Shown here piece after piece: positions 1 through 5,575 of a DNA stretch of 9,024 nucleotides. The stretch is taken from contig CALDHV010000224.1 of assembly GCA_937902305.1 (NCBI GenBank), positions 1 to 9,024 on the forward strand, read 5' to 3'. Made by a program: the position numbers and the translations under genes. The notes under the pieces are model-generated. The model searched no databases. It had not been told where the DNA came from and saw only the letters and a list, made by a program, of their open reading frames with translations. Positions within the stretch are counted from its first letter, which is position 1. Each line of letters begins with the position of its first letter. The DNA is from an uncultured Clostridia bacterium. Its GTDB lineage: Bacteria > Bacillota > Clostridia > Oscillospirales > Acutalibacteraceae.

Positions 1-522
1 GAGTCGCGCTTCGGTGTGGCGATGCTCAACGATTGCAAGTACGGTCACGATATTCACGACGGCGTGATGCTGTTGTCCCTGCATCGTACCCCGACCTATC
101 CCGACCCGGAGGCGGATATTGGTGAGAAAACCTTTACCTATGCGCTGTGCCCGCACGAGGGAACGTTGGCGCAGTCCGATACCGTTCGTGCGGCGTACTA
201 TCTCAACTATCCGATGACCGCTGTGCGGGCGACCGGTGCCGCCTCCCGTATCCCGACCGCGTTTTCCGCAGTGGCGCTCGACTGCGAGAATGTCATCTGC
301 GAAACGGTCAAGGAGGAGGAATACGGCGACGCGATCATTGTGCGTATGTACGAGTGCCGCAATATCCGCACCCGTGCCCGCGTGACGCTCGGCTTCCCTG
401 CCAAGCGGGTGACGCTGTGCGATTTGCAGGAGCGGGAGCTGGCGGAGATGACGCTCGACGGCAACGGCTTTGACTATACCTTCCACGGTTTTGAAATCAC
501 GACCTTCAAGGTCGAGATCTAA
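1..522 (+). CDS. Alpha-mannosidase, GH38 family, C-terminal fragment (5' end outside window)
   Basis: The frame is open from base 1 (first residues ESRFGVAMLNDCKYG) to a TAA at 520-522, giving 173 residues. These match the C-terminal beta-sandwich of GH38 alpha-mannosidases: a V-A-M-L-N-D-C-K-Y-G strand, then L-H-R-T-P-T-Y-P-D-P-E-A-D and a G-E-K-T-F-T-Y-A-L-C-P-H stretch, and near the end E-T-V-K followed by I-I-V-R-M-Y-E. Family members hydrolyse alpha-linked mannose from glycans or oligosaccharides, usually in the cytoplasm in bacteria. The catalytic aspartate and zinc ligands lie in the N-terminal half and are not visible, so activity cannot be judged. The GTG at 16 and the ATG at 22 are internal codons of the longer gene, not starts. 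The gene ends 8 bp before a strong hairpin. The family call is from remembered motifs; the exact linkage specificity is unknown. Confidence 0.85.
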   Translation, partial: ESRFGVAMLNDCKYGHDIHDGVMLLSLHRTPTYPDPEADIGEKTFTYALCPHEGTLAQSDTVRAAYYLNYPMTAVRATGAASRIPTAFSAVALDCENVICETVKEEEYGDAIIVRMYECRNIRTRARVTLGFPAKRVTLCDLQERELAEMTLDGNGFDYTFHGFEITTFKVEI

Positions 523-530
523 AACGCGAA

Positions 531-567
531 AAAGAAGCACCGACATTTTGTCGGTGCTTCTTTTTTT
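531..567. terminator. Bidirectional rho-independent terminator between the alpha-mannosidase gene and rpsT
   Basis: A perfect 15-bp inverted repeat (531-545 paired with 549-563, loop TTT at 546-548) is followed on the plus strand by a T-run that ends at 567. On the minus strand the same stem runs into T's, because the left arm begins in an A-run (529-533). It lies between two convergent stop codons (520-522 plus, 588-590 minus), so it can end transcripts from both sides. Confidence 0.92.
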
Positions 568-587
568 AAGCGTTTTGAGTGTTGCGA

Positions 588-839
588 TCAGGCATTAGCC
601 TTCTTGGCAAGCGCCGCCTTCTTACGGGCAGCGTTGTTCTTGTGCAACAGACCCTTGGCAACCGCCTGGTCGATTTTCTTGGTGGCGGCGCGCAGCGCCT
701 CCTCCTTGTTCTCACCGGCTTCGATCGCCGCGTTGGCCTTTTTGATCTCTGTCTTCAAAGCAGAACGGCTTGCCTTATTACGAGCCGTTTTGACCGCGAT
801 GACCTTCACACGCTTCTTAGCGGATTTAATGTTGGGCAT
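588..839 (-). CDS. rpsT: 30S ribosomal protein S20
   Basis: The gene encodes 83 residues starting [11 protein letters not shown], the standard S20 N-terminus, and ending in a lysine/alanine-rich helix ([17 protein letters not shown]). S20 is a primary 16S rRNA-binding protein of the small subunit, and the length is typical for the family. The frame stays open upstream to an apparent start at 884, but the consensus Shine-Dalgarno at 845-852 and the conserved M-P-N-I-K start fix the true start at 839. It is transcribed alone from its own promoter (888-916) and ends at the shared hairpin at 531-567. It is divergent from gpr, an arrangement I recall from Bacillus subtilis, which supports orthology of both genes. 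Nothing looks truncated. Confidence 0.98.
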   Translation of the reverse strand: MPNIKSAKKRVKVIAVKTARNKASRSALKTEIKKANAAIEAGENKEEALRAATKKIDQAVAKGLLHKNNAARKKAALAKKANA

Positions 840-844
840 GGTCA

Positions 845-852
845 CACCTCCT
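845..852 (-). promoter_or_regulatory. rpsT ribosome binding site
   Basis: Read on the minus strand this is AGGAGGTG, followed by TGACC and the ATG at 839-837. It is a full match to the anti-Shine-Dalgarno sequence at good spacing, and it excludes the longer upstream reading-frame extension as the start. Confidence 0.93.
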
Positions 853-887
853 GTCGATCGTATAAACGAGTAAATCACGCACAAACT

Positions 888-942
888 ATAATAACACCTT
901 TGCTTTCAAAATGCAACTGTTTTTTTTGAAATCGTGTTTTTT
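888..942 (-). promoter_or_regulatory. rpsT sigma-A-type promoter with UP-like A-tracts
   Basis: On the minus strand there is TTGCAT (-35, 911-916), a 17-bp spacer (894-910) and TATTAT (-10, 888-893). Transcription would start near 881, leaving a leader of about 41 nt that contains the RBS. Directly upstream of the -35 box are two A-tracts in minus-strand reading (8 A's at 920-927, 6 A's at 937-942), which resemble an UP element as expected for a ribosomal protein gene. The same stretch is the 5' flank of gpr on the plus strand. Confidence 0.75.
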
Positions 943-1036
943 CTGCATTTTGACGGAAAAAAGCACCGTTCCGATGTGAAAGCAAGGCAAAAATCGACAT
1001 TTTTTCGGACTGCTCGAAAGGAAAGAGGGCGTAAAT

Positions 1037-1906
1037 ATGCTCGGACGCACAGATCTGGCAATGGAAGCGGCGGCGGATGTTCTGTTGGGGGAGGAGGACA
1101 TCGCGCAAAGCCGCGAGGTGTGCGGCAAGGGGGTGGCATACCGTATGGAGATACGCTCCGAACGCGCCGCCGCCGCGGTCGGGAAGCCGCGCGGGAAGTA
1201 TGTGACGGTACAGCTCCCGTCGTTGTCCGACGATGAGACCGATCTCGATGAGGAGGCGGTCTCGATCGCGCGTCAGCTACGGCTCCTGCTCCCGCCGACC
1301 GGGACGGTGCTGATCGTCGGCTTGGGCAATCGCACCGTTACGCCGGATGCGCTGGGCCCGACGGCGGCGGAGATGGTGCTGGCGACCCGGCATATCCACG
1401 GAGAGTTTGCCCGCGCCGCCGGATTGGAGGATTTGCGCCCGACGGCGGTGCTTTCCCCGGGTGTGCTGGGGCAGACCGGCACCGAAAGCGGCGAGATCGT
1501 GCGCGGCGTTTGCCGCGAGGTGAAGCCGGCGGCGGTTATCGTCATCGACGCGCTGGCAGCGCGCGACCCGGCTCGTCTCGGCAATACGGTACAGCTTTGC
1601 GACACCGGGATAGCCCCCGGATCGGGGGTGGGCAACAACCGCCATCCGCTGGATCGGTCGATGCTGGGGGTGCCGGTCATCGGCATCGGGGTGCCGACGG
1701 TGGTGGATGCGGCATCGCTGGTGCGCTCTTATCTCGAGGAGCCGCTGGCATCGCCGCCGCCCCGTCATCCGGTGCTGATGGTTACGCCGCGGGAGATCGA
1801 CCTGGTCATCAGCCGTGCGGCGCGCCTGGTCGCCATGAGCATCAACCGGGCATTACAGCCGGGGTATTCGCCGCTTCAGTTGACGGCGATCGCACGGTCG
1901 ATTTGA
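1037..1906 (+). CDS. gpr: Germination protease GPR (spore protease, aspartic family A25)
   Basis: This 289-residue protein degrades the small acid-soluble proteins that coat spore DNA, at the start of germination. It has the family's conserved blocks: V-G-L-G-N-R-T-V-T-P-D-A-L-G-P (about 94-108), the loop P-G-V-L-G-Q-T-G-T-E (141-150), I-D-A-L-A-A-R (170-176), S-G-V-G-N-N-R (196-202), G-V-P-T-V-V-D-A (218-225) and M-V-T-P-R-E-I-D (248-255). Asp104 and Asp171 align with the two aspartates I recall as essential in the Bacillus enzyme. The zymogen auto-cleavage motif T-D-L-A-M-E is at residues 5-10, so the propeptide would be only about six residues, against about 15 in Bacillus. The protein is shorter than the roughly 370-residue Bacillus form because the insert before M-V-T-P is missing. 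A purine-rich RBS (about 1022-1029) precedes ATG 1037. I see no convincing sigma-G promoter in 840-1036. The last 65 bp overlap the end of spoIIE. Confidence 0.96.
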   Translation: MLGRTDLAMEAAADVLLGEEDIAQSREVCGKGVAYRMEIRSERAAAAVGKPRGKYVTVQLPSLSDDETDLDEEAVSIARQLRLLLPPTGTVLIVGLGNRTVTPDALGPTAAEMVLATRHIHGEFARAAGLEDLRPTAVLSPGVLGQTGTESGEIVRGVCREVKPAAVIVIDALAARDPARLGNTVQLCDTGIAPGSGVGNNRHPLDRSMLGVPVIGIGVPTVVDAASLVRSYLEEPLASPPPRHPVLMVTPREIDLVISRAARLVAMSINRALQPGYSPLQLTAIARSI

Positions 1907-4190
1907 GCCGTTTCATCTGTATGGCGATGACCGAAATATCGTCCTGGTGTGTGTCCTGCCCGGCGCGCACCGCGTCGGCGATGCGCTTGGCAAGCTGGGG
2001 CATCGTTTCTCCGACCGGATGAGCGCCGAGTAGCTCCTCCACCGCCGCAACGCCGCCGGTCAGGGCGCCGTCGCTGACCAAAAGCAGAATATCCCCCTCT
2101 GCCAGCCGGTCGTGGCTATGCTCAAACGATACATCCGGCAGGATGCCGAGCGGCAGGGACGGCTGTTCCAGACGCGAAAGCCGCCCACCGCTGTACAGCA
2201 GGGAGCAAGCCGCCCCCGCCTTGTAGCTGTCCAGCCGCCCGGTGAACTCGTCGATCACGGCGATGTCGAGGGTGGCAAGGCTTTCCTCGCGGCTTTTGAG
2301 CATCAGCGCGGCGTTGACGGTGCGCAATACACTGTCGGGGTCAAAGCCGGCTTTCCACAGTCGTACCGTCAGCCCGACGGTCATACATCCGTCCACCGCC
2401 GCCCTGCCGCCGCACCCCATACCGTCGCTGATGACCACCACCGTCTGCCCACGCAGGGAGAAGATGTCCACGGCATCCCCGCAGAGCTTTTCTCCGCCAC
2501 AGCATAGCTGGGAAAAGCCGCTTTCGATCGCGTAGCGCGGTCGCTCGGTCAGCGTCACCCGCAGATGCTCGCCGTATTCCACCACCGTCGGTGCGGCAAA
2601 TTCACGCCCGCAGGCACGTTGCATATCCCGGAACCAGCGCCCCTCATCCAGCCGTACCCCGACATCGCCGAGCAGCATCTCGACCGATAGCCGGTTGTTG
2701 CGGTCGCGACTGCACAGCGCATCGCGAATGGGGATGCCGAAATCGGCGCAGACATTCTGCACACGCCCGGATAATTCTACATCCACCTGCCGGGGGTCTT
2801 GCAGATCGGTGGCAAGCCCGCTCAAAAGGCGGCTCATCCCGCCAAACAGCTCCTGCACCGCCGCCTGCAATTCCCGCAGACGTTCCCACGCTGTTTGCTG
2901 GGCGGTGTATTGTGTGTAGGCGCGGCATACCGCGTCGGTCAGTTGCTCCGGGCGACGACACTCCTCCCGCAGACGACCGGGCAGGGCGTGACCGGGTTGC
3001 CCGTCATTTTGACGGAGCCACGGTGCCAATGCCGCAAACGCCGCCCGCGTTTCCTCGGCGTGCTGTTGCCAGCAGACCAGACGCATCGGGCAGGGGTCGC
3101 AGACTGTTTGTCGGCAGGAGCGGGCAAGCGCGGCATCATCCGGCGCGCCGTACCGGCGGAGCTTGTCCGAAACGGCGGCCACGGTTTCGCCCACCTCACC
3201 GAGCGACTGCGCCGCAATCTCCAGCCGCAGTACCGCCGCGCGGCGAAAGCCCTCTACCGCCGGCAATTCCCGACTGCGCAGGAATAAGTGTTGCAAAAAT
3301 GGGTCCCATTTTCGCGGAATGAGTACGAAAACGATCCCCGCTGCCACGATCTCATAGCAATGAATGAGGGCTTGTTCATCTGCCTCCATCAGCGTGATGA
3401 TCCCCGCCGCCATAAAATAGGCGATCGCCTCGGCGGCTTTGCCGAAGCGGGAGAAAAGCCCGCCGATCAGCCCGCCGAACATCAGCGACAGCGCCGGAAT
3501 CAACTGCCCCGGTGTGGCGAGTGCGACCGCCGCGCCGATGACCACACCGGCGACACAGCCGCCGGCCTCCTGTCCCGAGCGCGCAAGCAGCAGCGTCAGC
3601 AGGATGGCAAACGCCCGTCCCGGCGAAAATGCGCCCACCGTCAGTGTGGACAGCGCCATGATCGTCACCCCGCCGGTCAGCACCACCGCCGCCTGCCGGG
3701 TGGGGGTCAGGTCGCCGGGCGCGGCGCTCCACCGTACCGTCATACGGAAGAACAGCGCACATCCGGCGGCAACCATTGCCTCGGTCACGAGCAAAAGTAC
3801 CCGATAGCCGTCCAGTCCGAAGCGGCTGAACATTGCGAGCCCCGTGGACAGTACCGCGGTGAAAGTGACGACCGGCACGACGACAGGCTTGTCCCGGAGT
3901 GCGGGAATGGCGGCAAGCACCCACCGCGTTCCGGCAACGATGGCGACCGCCGCGATATACCGCAAGGGGAACGGCACACTGCCTGCCAGCAGATAGCCCA
4001 GCGTGAGCGACAGCGTTACCGGCCCCGTGACGCCCTCGATCGCCGCCGCGAGGCTCACACCGAAGGGCGCCATCTCCCCGTAGATCACCGCCCGCGGGAT
4101 CAACAGTCCCGCCAGGCACCATAGGATCACATAGATCGCTTGTCCACTTTGTGCCGCTTTTTCCTCCGGCGCATCTGATTTGGTATTCAT
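1842..4190 (-). CDS. spoIIE: Stage II sporulation protein E, membrane PP2C-type serine phosphatase
   Basis: The gene encodes 782 residues (the Bacillus protein is about 827). Residues 18-291 form roughly ten hydrophobic, Ala/Gly/Leu-rich membrane segments. A cytoplasmic middle region follows (about 300-550), with a cysteine cluster C359-x4-C364-x2-C367-x5-C373-W. The C-terminal PP2C domain (about 555-760) carries C-G-D (570-572), I-S-D-G-M-G-C-G (587-594, metal ligand Asp589), S-D-G (706-708, Asp707) and Q-D-D-I-S-V (749-754). In Bacillus SpoIIE sits at the asymmetric septum, dephosphorylates the anti-anti-sigma factor SpoIIAA to free sigma-F in the forespore, and interacts with FtsZ. The start at 4190 has an upstream AGGAAAGGA (4201-4209). 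About 22 residues follow the PP2C core; this tail lies inside the overlap with gpr and has no recognisable fold. The gene appears monocistronic, and no terminator is seen after its stop. Confidence 0.96.
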   Translation of the reverse strand: MNTKSDAPEEKAAQSGQAIYVILWCLAGLLIPRAVIYGEMAPFGVSLAAAIEGVTGPVTLSLTLGYLLAGSVPFPLRYIAAVAIVAGTRWVLAAIPALRDKPVVVPVVTFTAVLSTGLAMFSRFGLDGYRVLLLVTEAMVAAGCALFFRMTVRWSAAPGDLTPTRQAAVVLTGGVTIMALSTLTVGAFSPGRAFAILLTLLLARSGQEAGGCVAGVVIGAAVALATPGQLIPALSLMFGGLIGGLFSRFGKAAEAIAYFMAAGIITLMEADEQALIHCYEIVAAGIVFVLIPRKWDPFLQHLFLRSRELPAVEGFRRAAVLRLEIAAQSLGEVGETVAAVSDKLRRYGAPDDAALARSCRQTVCDPCPMRLVCWQQHAEETRAAFAALAPWLRQNDGQPGHALPGRLREECRRPEQLTDAVCRAYTQYTAQQTAWERLRELQAAVQELFGGMSRLLSGLATDLQDPRQVDVELSGRVQNVCADFGIPIRDALCSRDRNNRLSVEMLLGDVGVRLDEGRWFRDMQRACGREFAAPTVVEYGEHLRVTLTERPRYAIESGFSQLCCGGEKLCGDAVDIFSLRGQTVVVISDGMGCGGRAAVDGCMTVGLTVRLWKAGFDPDSVLRTVNAALMLKSREESLATLDIAVIDEFTGRLDSYKAGAACSLLYSGGRLSRLEQPSLPLGILPDVSFEHSHDRLAEGDILLLVSDGALTGGVAAVEELLGAHPVGETMPQLAKRIADAVRAGQDTHQDDISVIAIQMKRLKSTVRSPSTEAANTPAVMPG

Positions 4191-4231
4191 TTCGCATCCG
4201 TCCTTTCCTGATTTTGAGGGTTGTACATTCC

Positions 4232-4266
4232 ACTATACAAGAAACGGCGGGCAAAGTGTGTCGCAA
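4232..4266 (-). promoter_or_regulatory. Candidate spoIIE promoter with a Spo0A-box-like site
   Basis: On the minus strand TATAGT (4232-4237) is a reasonable -10. There is no good -35 at 17 bp. At 4259-4266 the plus strand reads TGTCGCAA, one base away from the Spo0A box TGTCGAA. As I recall, B. subtilis spoIIE uses a Spo0A-activated sigma-A promoter with an overlong (21-bp) spacer. Here a hexamer taken from the box (4259-4264) would also be 21 bp from the -10. The fit is suggestive only. Confidence 0.35.
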
Positions 4267-4314
4267 TGCGGGGGGAAAAGCGACCGCTTTTTTGTTGCAT
4301 ACGGTCGGTTTGTG

Positions 4315-4345
4315 CGGGTCGGGTGACCCGGGTGGCGATTTTTTG
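4315..4345 (+). other. GC-rich hairpin followed by a T-run, in the spoIIE/aldolase intergenic region
   Basis: CGGGTC (4315-4320), loop GGGT and GACCCG (4325-4330) form a 6-bp GC stem, with a T6 run eight bases later (4339-4344). It resembles a weak terminator, but no plus-strand gene ends upstream because spoIIE points the other way. It could stop antisense transcription out of the spoIIE region, protect the aldolase promoter from read-through, or mean nothing. The rest of 4191-4414 holds only the spoIIE start signals and AT-rich DNA; I see no gene there. Confidence 0.3.
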
Positions 4346-4414
4346 CGTTTTTTATTTGAGCGAGGAGACCAATAAGACATAAAAAAAATGTAATTTTTTC
4401 AATTATTTTCCCTC

Positions 4415-4443
4415 TTGCGACAGGAGGAAAAGTGCGATACACT
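4415..4443 (+). promoter_or_regulatory. Promoter of the aldolase gene
   Basis: TTGCGA (4415-4420), a 17-bp spacer and TACACT (4438-4443) give four of six matches at each box. The 35 bp upstream (4380-4414) are almost all A and T, with an A8 run and a T6 run, which looks like an UP element. Transcription would begin near 4450, leaving a leader of about 27 nt that contains the RBS. A palindrome covers the -10 box. Confidence 0.6.
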
Positions 4444-4449
4444 ATGTAT
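4437..4449. promoter_or_regulatory. Operator-like palindrome over the aldolase -10 box
   Basis: ATACA (4437-4441), spacer CTA and TGTAT (4445-4449) form a perfect 5-bp inverted repeat that spans the -10 hexamer and the start of transcription. A protein bound here would be expected to repress. The LuxR-type regulator encoded immediately downstream is a natural but unproven candidate. Five-bp arms can arise by chance. Confidence 0.35.
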
Positions 4450-4462
4450 AACCCAAAATAAT

Positions 4463-4467
4463 GGAGG
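4463..4467 (+). promoter_or_regulatory. Ribosome binding site that selects ATG 4477 for the aldolase
   Basis: GGAGG at 4463-4467 lies only 3 nt from the first ATG (4471) but 9 nt from the second (4477). The second spacing is near the optimum, so translation probably begins M-A-K-F-K-K, not M-I-M-A-K-F. Confidence 0.8.
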
Positions 4468-4476
4468 TAAATGATT

Positions 4477-5394
4477 ATGGCAAAGTTTAAGAAACCCGAA
4501 GGCATTTTCATCCCTATGGTAACTTCCTTCAATCCGTCTGACGAGTCCGTCAACGTGAAAGGTGTTAAGGAAGTCGCGAATTTCCTGGTTGAGAACGGCG
4601 TGGACGGCTTGATTCCCTCCGGTTCTTCCGGTGAGTTGGTCGCTATGACCAACGAGGAGACCATGCTGGTCAACCGCACTGTCGTTGAGACTGTTGCCGG
4701 TCGTGCGAAGGTTTTCGCTTCCACCGGTGCATACCGTACCTGCGACGTCATCAAGATGTCCAAGGATGCCGAGGCTGCCGGCGCTGACGGTGTTATGATC
4801 GTCACTCCGTGGTATATGGCTCCCAACGAGGCTGAGCTGTATGAGCACTACAAGGCGATCCGCAACGCCATCAACATCCCGATCATGGTTTATCACAACC
4901 CCTACTACAGCACCTGCCTGATGAGCATGAATTTCATCGCGAAGCTGTACAACGACGGCCTGATCGACGCTGTTAAGGAGCGTCAGGCCGATGTTTACAA
5001 CCAGCAGGTTCTCCGCTATCTGACCGATGACGATTTCGGTTGCTTCTATGGCTACGATGTCTGCCCGGTCGAGTGCGTTTCCACCTGGGCTGACGGTTGG
5101 GTTTGCGGCACCGGTAACCTGTTCCCGAAGGAGAACAAGACCGTGTTCGATCTCGCCAAGGCTCGCAAGATGGAAGAGGCTATGAAGTATCATTTCGACA
5201 AGATCCGTCCGTATCTGCCGCTGTTCACCGAGCCGACCGCCGACGGTCTCCCGTGCCCGTGGCTCCCGGTTATCAAGTACGGTCTGCAGCTTCGTGGCGT
5301 GGATGCCGGTATTGCTCGTAAGCCTGTTATGGCTCTGCCGGATGACATGAAGAAGAAGGTCGAAGACACCCTGAAGGCGTTTGGCCACATCTGA
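4477..5394 (+). CDS. DHDPS / N-acetylneuraminate lyase family class I aldolase, substrate unknown
   Basis: This is a 305-residue cytoplasmic TIM-barrel enzyme of the family that forms a Schiff base with pyruvate and makes or breaks a carbon-carbon bond. The pyruvate-binding loop is G-S-S-G-E (49-53), the catalytic tyrosine is Tyr139 in Y-H-N-P, and the Schiff-base lysine is Lys167 in D-A-V-K-E. A late G-T-G-N-L-F-P (211-217) fits the usual C-terminal part of the barrel. The length is normal for the family. The arginine that binds the substrate carboxylate in true DapA (Y-N-V-P-S-R in E. coli) is replaced by tyrosine (Y-H-N-P-Y-Y), which argues against lysine biosynthesis. A sugar-acid, hydroxy-keto-acid or sialic-acid lyase is more likely. 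Codon use is strongly biased (AAG for nearly all Lys, CGT/CGC for Arg, many GGT/GCT/GTT) and unlike that of its neighbours, suggesting high expression. It is monocistronic, with its own promoter and terminator. Confidence 0.9.
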   Translation: MAKFKKPEGIFIPMVTSFNPSDESVNVKGVKEVANFLVENGVDGLIPSGSSGELVAMTNEETMLVNRTVVETVAGRAKVFASTGAYRTCDVIKMSKDAEAAGADGVMIVTPWYMAPNEAELYEHYKAIRNAINIPIMVYHNPYYSTCLMSMNFIAKLYNDGLIDAVKERQADVYNQQVLRYLTDDDFGCFYGYDVCPVECVSTWADGWVCGTGNLFPKENKTVFDLAKARKMEEAMKYHFDKIRPYLPLFTEPTADGLPCPWLPVIKYGLQLRGVDAGIARKPVMALPDDMKKKVEDTLKAFGHI

Positions 5395-5425
5395 TGATGG
5401 ACTGACCCCCGACACATAAGCAACA

Positions 5426-5464
5426 AACGGTGCATGGCTGTTACGGCTATGCACCGTTCTTTTT
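5426..5464 (+). terminator. Rho-independent terminator of the aldolase gene
   Basis: A 13-bp stem (5426-5438 with 5446-5458, one G-U pair) encloses the loop TGTTACG and is followed by the T-rich run CTTTTT. It begins 31 bp after the aldolase stop codon and separates that gene from the regulator's promoter. Confidence 0.9.
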
Positions 5465-5506
5465 GTCGTAACAATACCCTTTTTCCGCTATTATGCAAAA
5501 TACTTG

Positions 5507-5535
5507 TTGATTTTATGAAGAAGTCGGGATATAAT
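5507..5535 (+). promoter_or_regulatory. Promoter of the regulator gene
   Basis: TTGATT (5507-5512), a 17-bp spacer and a perfect TATAAT (5530-5535). The -10 box overlaps the most upstream ATG of the reading frame (5534-5536). Transcription should start near 5542, so that ATG would not be in the mRNA. This places the true start at ATG 5576. Confidence 0.75.
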
Positions 5536-5575
5536 GATAGCAGAGAAAAACAAATCGGGCGGTGAAAATCGTTCT

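Noticed and set aside
840..884. N-terminal extension of S20 to a start at 884
   Set aside because: The consensus RBS at 845-852 falls inside the extension, and S20 proteins begin M-P-N-I-K, matching the start at 839.
3288..4124. Long open frames on both strands across spoIIE (for example 278 codons plus, and 3376-4380 minus in another frame)
   Set aside because: They are Arg/Pro/Gly/Gln-rich translations typical of wrong frames in GC-rich DNA, and lie wholly or mostly within spoIIE.
4151..4375. Small plus-strand open frame of 74 codons over the spoIIE start
   Set aside because: It has no Shine-Dalgarno and no known motif, and overlaps the spoIIE 5' end and its promoter region.
4377..4391. 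ACAT-A7-ATGT inverted repeat upstream of the aldolase promoter
   Set aside because: It has four-bp arms around an A-run in AT-rich DNA and is expected by chance. It is better read as part of an UP-like AT tract.
4399..5454. A 351-codon open frame on the minus strand, antisense to the aldolase
   Set aside because: It mirrors the strongly biased codons of the real gene, which remove stops from the opposite strand. It has no RBS or family motif and would run through the aldolase terminator and promoter.
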